Origin: JBEICQ01 sp040383885
Lineage (GTDB): Bacteria > Bacteroidota > Bacteroidia > UBA4408
Length of the DNA stretch: 9,449 bases
Reading direction: 5' to 3'
NCBI GenBank assembly: GCA_040383885.1
Contig: JBEICQ010000080.1
Coordinates: 1-9,449, forward strand
Numbering within the stretch: the first letter of the stretch is position 1; the number at the start of each line of letters is the position of its first letter. The translations under genes were made by a program, and so were the position numbers. Below are positions 6,103 to 9,449 of this stretch, one piece after another. The notes under the pieces were generated by a model. That model worked only from the letters and a program-made list of their open reading frames with translations, had not been told where the DNA came from and did no database searches.

Positions 6103-7608
6103 TTATGAAATCAAAGATTTTCCATCCATCTCCGCGGGCTGTTCGATATTTATCAGTTCCAAAATGGTAGGCGCCACATCGGCAAGCGTGCCATTGCTCA
6201 GCTGTTGCCGGTTTGCATAGAGCAGAATACATGGCACCGGATTGAGGGTATGTGCAGTATTGGGGCTGCCGTCTTCATTCAATGCCATATCTGCATTTCC
6301 ATGATCGGCAATCACGAGTACAGCATAGTTTTTTTCTTTGGCAACTGCCAGCAGGCGACCAAGACATGTATCAACGGTTTCCACGGCAGAAACAATAGCC
6401 TTGTATACTCCCGTGTGACCCACCATGTCGGGATTGGCATAGTTGATACACACAAAATCAGGTGTATCTTTCTGGATGGCAAGGATGGCTGCGTCGGTAA
6501 TTTCAAGCGCACTCATTTCCGGACGGAGGTCGTAGGTTGCCACTTTGGGTGAAGGAATTAAAATGCGTGACTCACCCGGAAAAGGTTCTTCCCTTCCACC
6601 GGAGAAAAAGAAGGTGACATGCGGATATTTTTCAGTCTCTGCAATCCTTAATTGAGAGAGATTGTTTTTAGAAATAATTTCACCAAGGGTGTTCTCCAGA
6701 TTGTCTTTGTTAAACAAAACCTTAACATTCCTGAATCCCTCGTCATAATTGGTCATGGTATAATACTTCAGGGCCAGGGGTTTCATTTCCTGTTCCGGAA
6801 AGGGCACCTGTGTAAGCGCCATGGTAATTTCCCTGCATCTGTCGGTACGGAAGTTAAAACAGAGAACCACATCACCTTCTGAAATAGGTTTGAATGTACC
6901 GGTGATGAGGTGTGGAAGAATAAATTCATCGGTGATACCTGCCTCGTAAGACTGCTCAAAAACCTCCTTGCACGAAAGCGCAGCTTTTCCTTTTCCGTGC
7001 ACATATAAATCATAGGCCAGTTTGATGCGCTCCCACCGCTTGTCCCTGTCCATGGCATAATAACGACCGATAATGCTGGCAATTTTCACAGGCGTGCCTT
7101 GGCAGGCATTCTCCAGAGAGGCCAGGTAAGTGACTCCGCTTTTTGGGTCTGTATCCCTGCCGTCGGAAATGGCATGAACAAAAACCTCAGGTACCCGGTG
7201 CCTTGCAGCTGCCTTGCACAAAAATTTGATGTGATCCAGTGAAGCGTGCACACCTCCCTCTGATACAAGTCCGATGAAATGGAGTGATTTGCGATTTTCG
7301 CGCGCTGTGTCAAAGGCTTCTTTCAGCACAGGGTGATCCATCATTTCACCGGAGGAGATGGCTCTGTTGATGCGCTCAAGATCCTGGAAAACAACCCTTC
7401 CTGCACCGATGTTGAGATGCCCTACTCCGCTGTTTCCCATTTGTCCCTCAGGCAAACCCACATGGAAACCATGCGTGGAAAGCCGGCTCATGGGAGAGGA
7501 TGCTGAAATTTCATCCATCACAGGAGTAGCAGCCTGGTAAATTGCATCTGACTTCGATTTGTCGCCGAGGCCCCAGCCGTCGAGGATGACCAGTAATACT
7601 TTTTTCAT
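6103..7608 (-). CDS. gpmI: 2,3-bisphosphoglycerate-independent phosphoglycerate mutase
   Basis: GpmI interconverts 3-phosphoglycerate and 2-phosphoglycerate in glycolysis and gluconeogenesis in the cytoplasm, using two Mn ions and a phosphoserine intermediate. The 501-residue length is typical. It starts KVLLVILDGWG with D10 and has the nucleophile Ser60 in MGNSGVGHLNIGAGR. The metal ligands are D394 and H398 (NPDMVGHTG), D435 and H436 (ADHGNAD) and H453 (AHTLNP). Their spacing matches the enzyme of Geobacillus stearothermophilus, where as I recall they are D403, H407, D444, H445 and H462, each nine higher. The set D10, S60, D435, H436 should form the second metal site. Its ATG overlaps the stop of the histidine kinase gene (ATGA) and sufE starts 2 nt after its stop, so it is the second gene of a tight operon. 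No alternative start is needed. Confidence 0.97.
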   Translation of the reverse strand: MKKVLLVILDGWGLGDKSKSDAIYQAATPVMDEISASSPMSRLSTHGFHVGLPEGQMGNSGVGHLNIGAGRVVFQDLERINRAISSGEMMDHPVLKEAFDTARENRKSLHFIGLVSEGGVHASLDHIKFLCKAAARHRVPEVFVHAISDGRDTDPKSGVTYLASLENACQGTPVKIASIIGRYYAMDRDKRWERIKLAYDLYVHGKGKAALSCKEVFEQSYEAGITDEFILPHLITGTFKPISEGDVVLCFNFRTDRCREITMALTQVPFPEQEMKPLALKYYTMTNYDEGFRNVKVLFNKDNLENTLGEIISKNNLSQLRIAETEKYPHVTFFFSGGREEPFPGESRILIPSPKVATYDLRPEMSALEITDAAILAIQKDTPDFVCINYANPDMVGHTGVYKAIVSAVETVDTCLGRLLAVAKEKNYAVLVIADHGNADMALNEDGSPNTAHTLNPVPCILLYANRQQLSNGTLADVAPTILELINIEQPAEMDGKSLIS

Positions 7609-8549
7609 GCAAGGGGCAAAGTTACATGAAACACACTACCCCCTTCGGGATTATTTTCTACCCAAACGCTTCCTTTGTTCATTTCCACCAGGTTCTTAAC
7701 AATGTATAAACCCAATCCGGTTCCTTTGGAGGAACGGGTTTCCTCATTGCCTAAACGAAAAAATTTTTCGAAGATGATTTTCCTGTTTGCCGGCGAGACT
7801 CCCTGCCCACGATCGCTTACCGAAATAAGCAGTTTGTTTGATTGTTTGTTGGCCGACACTACTACTTGGCTGCCGGAGGGCGAGTATTTCAGCGCATTTT
7901 CAACGAGGTTGATGAGGATGGAAGAAAAACATACCGGATCGGCAAAAAAGGCCATATCCGGTTCAGAAAATTGAAATAGAATACGCTGGTATTCCTTGGT
8001 ATTGGCGGAAAATCTTGCATGCAAGAGTCGGGATGATTCAGCAGAGAAAAATAATTTTTCCGGATGGAGTTCAAACCTGCTGCTCTCCAGCCGTGTGGCC
8101 AACAAAATCTGGTCAGTAAGCCTTGTGAGCCGATCGATTTCAGACACTGAGTGATGGAGTATTTGTTTCATTTTGTCTTTGTCCAGTTCTCTTTTCATCA
8201 GGGTCTCTGTCTGCAGCCTCAGAGATGCGAGGGGCGATTTGAATTCATGGGTAACAGATAAAAGGAAGTTTTTTTGCTGACGGATGACCAGGGTTTCTTT
8301 GCGGATATTTTTTTGGAGAAGGATTACGCCGGCACCCAACACCGAAAGAAAAACAATTCCTTCTGCAACAAACATTCTTTTGCGTTTATCCAGTTTTCGC
8401 TTAATACCAATATGCTCGGTCTTCCTGATACTGAGGCTGTAAACTTCATTGTTGAGCTGGTTCATGAGAAAAAACCACCAAAAAAATTGAATGAAAACAT
8501 AGCAGACAATGAGGGCAAAAATCAATTTGGTGCGTGCGGGAGGACTCAT
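7605..8549 (-). CDS. Two-component sensor histidine kinase, first gene of the operon
   Basis: The 314-residue protein is a membrane-bound sensor kinase that autophosphorylates a histidine and passes the phosphate to a response regulator. Two membrane helices (about 9-29 and 60-79) bracket only some 30 residues rich in charged amino acids, so there is no folded extracellular sensor domain. The DHp domain has the H-box SVTHEFKSPLASL with the phospho-acceptor His101. The ATP-binding domain has an N-box (NLVENALKYSP, N218), a G1 box (SDRGQG, D246), an F-box (FEKFF, 260-264) and a G2 box (GTGLGL, 276-281), so it should be active. No HAMP or PAS domain is visible. No response regulator is adjacent: upstream is a divergent ccmB, downstream gpmI overlaps by 4 nt. 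Its partner and signal are unknown. I recall similar short-loop kinases in other Bacteroidota. Confidence 0.94.
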   Translation of the reverse strand: MSPPARTKLIFALIVCYVFIQFFWWFFLMNQLNNEVYSLSIRKTEHIGIKRKLDKRKRMFVAEGIVFLSVLGAGVILLQKNIRKETLVIRQQKNFLLSVTHEFKSPLASLRLQTETLMKRELDKDKMKQILHHSVSEIDRLTRLTDQILLATRLESSRFELHPEKLFFSAESSRLLHARFSANTKEYQRILFQFSEPDMAFFADPVCFSSILINLVENALKYSPSGSQVVVSANKQSNKLLISVSDRGQGVSPANRKIIFEKFFRLGNEETRSSKGTGLGLYIVKNLVEMNKGSVWVENNPEGGSVFHVTLPLA

Positions 8550-8581
8550 GATCTGAGAGGGATTTTTGAATAAAAGCCCTA

Positions 8582-8614
8582 CAAAATTAACAACACATGA
8601 ACAGGCTCAGGTAA
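8582..8614 (-). promoter_or_regulatory. Probable promoter of the kinase-gpmI-sufE operon
   Basis: On the minus strand, TAATTTTG (8589-8582) is a full match to the TAnnTTTG box. Twenty-two nt further upstream stands TTA (8614-8612) in place of TTG, one mismatch. The predicted start near 8576 gives a leader of about 27 nt before the ATG at 8549. The box is directly preceded by GTTGT, giving the 9-mer GTTGTTAAT also found twice at nrdB. Confidence 0.45.
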
Positions 8615-8647
8615 TTGTTGTCAATAAAATACGCACATTGTTTTTTA

Positions 8648-8693
8648 GCCGGATAAACCGGAAGAATGAAACCTTCCTGGCATTTTTACCGGC
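8648..8693. other. Long imperfect hairpin between the kinase gene and ccmB
   Basis: GCCGG, a bulged A, TAAA and CCGGAAG (8648-8664) can pair with CTTCC-t-GG, four unpaired bases, TTTA and CCGGC (8673-8693) around the loop AATGAAAC (8665-8672), about 16 base pairs in all. On the plus strand the stem is followed after four bases and a C by six T (8699-8704), so it resembles an intrinsic terminator or attenuator reading toward ccmB. No gene or convincing promoter precedes it on that strand, so its role is uncertain. Confidence 0.4.
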
Positions 8694-8702
8694 GAATCTT
8701 TT

Positions 8703-8730
8703 TTGTGCTCTTTTGCAAACCATAAATTCG
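8703..8730 (+). promoter_or_regulatory. Possible ccmB promoter
   Basis: TTG (8703-8705), a 17-nt spacer and TAAATTCG (8723-8730) approach the Bacteroidota promoter with one mismatch in the -7 box and a short spacer. A second imperfect box, TTAATTTG (8732-8739), overlaps the region just before the ATG at 8745. Either would give a very short leader or a leaderless message. The evidence is weak. Confidence 0.25.
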
Positions 8731-8744
8731 GTTAATTTGCATCA

Positions 8745-9404
8745 ATGAAGCCGGGTCGTGTAATTACTTTGCTGAAGCTTGAATGGCACAATGAAATGCG
8801 CCGACCCCAGGCCTTGGGCGCTTTGTTGCTGTATGTTTTTGCTACCTGTTTTGTTGCTTTTTTGGCATTTAAAACAGGCATTCAGCCGCCTGCCTGGAAC
8901 GCATTGTTTTGGGTAATCGTGCTGTTTGCTGCCACTTATGCCTCTTCGCGTGCAGTGGGTGCTGAGGGCAAGGGAAGCCGACTCTATCATTATTTTATCT
9001 TTCATCCCCTGGAATATTTTTTTGGTAAAATGTGCTGGAACCTCCTGCTGATGCTTCAGATATCCGCGGTTACTTTTTTGTTTCTCGGCTTGTTCATCAA
9101 AAATCCTGTGCAGGATGTTCCGCTGTTTTTGCTCATCACTTTTGCCGGCTCGGCCTGTATGGCTGCTTCACTCTCCCTTGTGAATGGTATTGCTGCGCGC
9201 GCATCCGGAGGATTTGCCCTTTCGGCTTTGCTGGCATTTCCTGTGCTTATTCCTGTGCTTACTGTCTCGGTAAAAGGCTCTAAAAATGCCATGGATGGCC
9301 TGGACGCATCGCTTGTCTATCCTCAGCTACTGGTTCTTTTGCTCCTTTTTGTTGCCATTAATGCCCTATCGGTGCTGCTTTTTCCTTTTGTGTGGAAGGA
9401 TTAA
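8745..9404 (+). CDS. ccmB: CcmB, permease subunit of the cytochrome c maturation ABC exporter
   Basis: The 219-residue length is typical of CcmB, the membrane subunit that works with the ATPase CcmA and with CcmC/CcmD in heme handling for cytochrome c maturation. Six membrane helices are expected (about 22-42, 50-67, 97-117, 126-148, 156-176, 190-213). Family features visible are the N-terminal LLKLEWHNEMRRPQAL, the cytoplasmic loop with SSRAVGAEGKGSRLYHYFIFHP (residues 67-88; in CcmB this region normally reads like F..E...G.L), and the short end PFVWKD. ccmA is not adjacent in this window; in Bacteroidota a ccmC-like gene often follows, and the 45 bases after the stop at 9404 are too few to tell. 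An ATG at 9412 opens a frame to the right edge, but its residues do not identify it. The gene is divergent from the kinase operon. Confidence 0.88.
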   Translation: MKPGRVITLLKLEWHNEMRRPQALGALLLYVFATCFVAFLAFKTGIQPPAWNALFWVIVLFAATYASSRAVGAEGKGSRLYHYFIFHPLEYFFGKMCWNLLLMLQISAVTFLFLGLFIKNPVQDVPLFLLITFAGSACMAASLSLVNGIAARASGGFALSALLAFPVLIPVLTVSVKGSKNAMDGLDASLVYPQLLVLLLLFVAINALSVLLFPFVWKD

Positions 9405-9449
9405 TTGAAAAATGCTGGTTTCAATATTTCTTTGGGAAGATACTTTCCT

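Noticed and set aside
6101..6232. Upstream extension of the sufE frame to an ATG at 6232
   Set aside because: It overlaps the C-terminal part of gpmI, which is well supported by metal-ligand spacing, and adds Cys-rich residues unlike SufE.
9405..9449. Start of a ccmC-like gene after ccmB
   Set aside because: Three frames are open over only 45 bases. One reads with Trp and Lys-Ile-Leu residues like a CcmC N-terminus but lacks a good start codon, and the ATG at 9412 opens a frame that I do not recognise.
1..9449. Mobile elements, CRISPR arrays, tRNA or rRNA genes, defence or toxin systems
   Set aside because: No transposase or integrase motifs, no regularly spaced direct repeats, no cloverleaf-like intergenic sequence and no toxin-antitoxin-like small gene pair were seen; the intergenic regions are short and explained by promoters and a terminator.

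Overview
This window looks like ordinary core chromosome of a member of the Bacteroidota (Bacteroidetes). Four things point there: two families that I know only from that phylum next to each other (DUF6427 and DUF6341), a DUF2480 gene behind sufE and a DUF59 gene, a large TPR / PD40 propeller / PKD / OmpA cell-envelope protein, and Bacteroidota-type promoters (TTG, 19-21 nt, TAnnTTTG) with almost no Shine-Dalgarno sequences. I cannot name the genus. There is no tRNA, rRNA, CRISPR array, transposase or phage gene.

Layout from left to right. (1) 1-931, minus: a polytopic membrane protein of the DUF6427 type, cut by the left edge. (2) 989-1174, plus: a 61-residue membrane protein of the DUF6341 type, divergent from it across a 57-bp gap that holds promoter boxes for both. 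(3) 1191-1222: a strong bidirectional terminator. (4) 1240-2220, minus: nrdB, the radical-bearing small subunit of class I ribonucleotide reductase, without nrdA beside it. (5) 2221-2416: a divergent promoter region with a 9-bp inverted repeat around the probable nrdB promoter and a perfect Bacteroidota promoter for the next gene. (6) 2417-4777, plus: a 786-residue envelope protein built like the type IX secretion protein PorE, but with two PKD domains before the OmpA domain. (7) 8549 down to 4824, minus: a tight five-gene unit, histidine kinase - gpmI - sufE - DUF59 - DUF2480, with overlaps or gaps of only 2-6 nt. (8) 8550-8744: a divergent intergenic region with a promoter for that unit and a long imperfect hairpin. 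(9) 8745-9404, plus: ccmB, the membrane subunit of the heme/cytochrome c maturation ABC exporter. The last 45 bases hold no gene that I can call.

How the genes fit together. The five-gene unit joins a membrane sensor kinase, a glycolytic enzyme and three genes of iron-sulfur cluster assembly, so envelope sensing, glycolysis and Fe-S supply may share one transcript. nrdB (a di-iron or similar metal centre) and ccmB (cytochrome c maturation) are also metal-cofactor functions, but each is a separate transcription unit. I did not find a clearly undescribed multi-gene system. The best leads are the kinase-gpmI-Fe-S operon, the uncharacterised DUF2480 protein with its cysteines, the PKD variant of the PorE-like architecture, and the operator-like repeat at nrdB.
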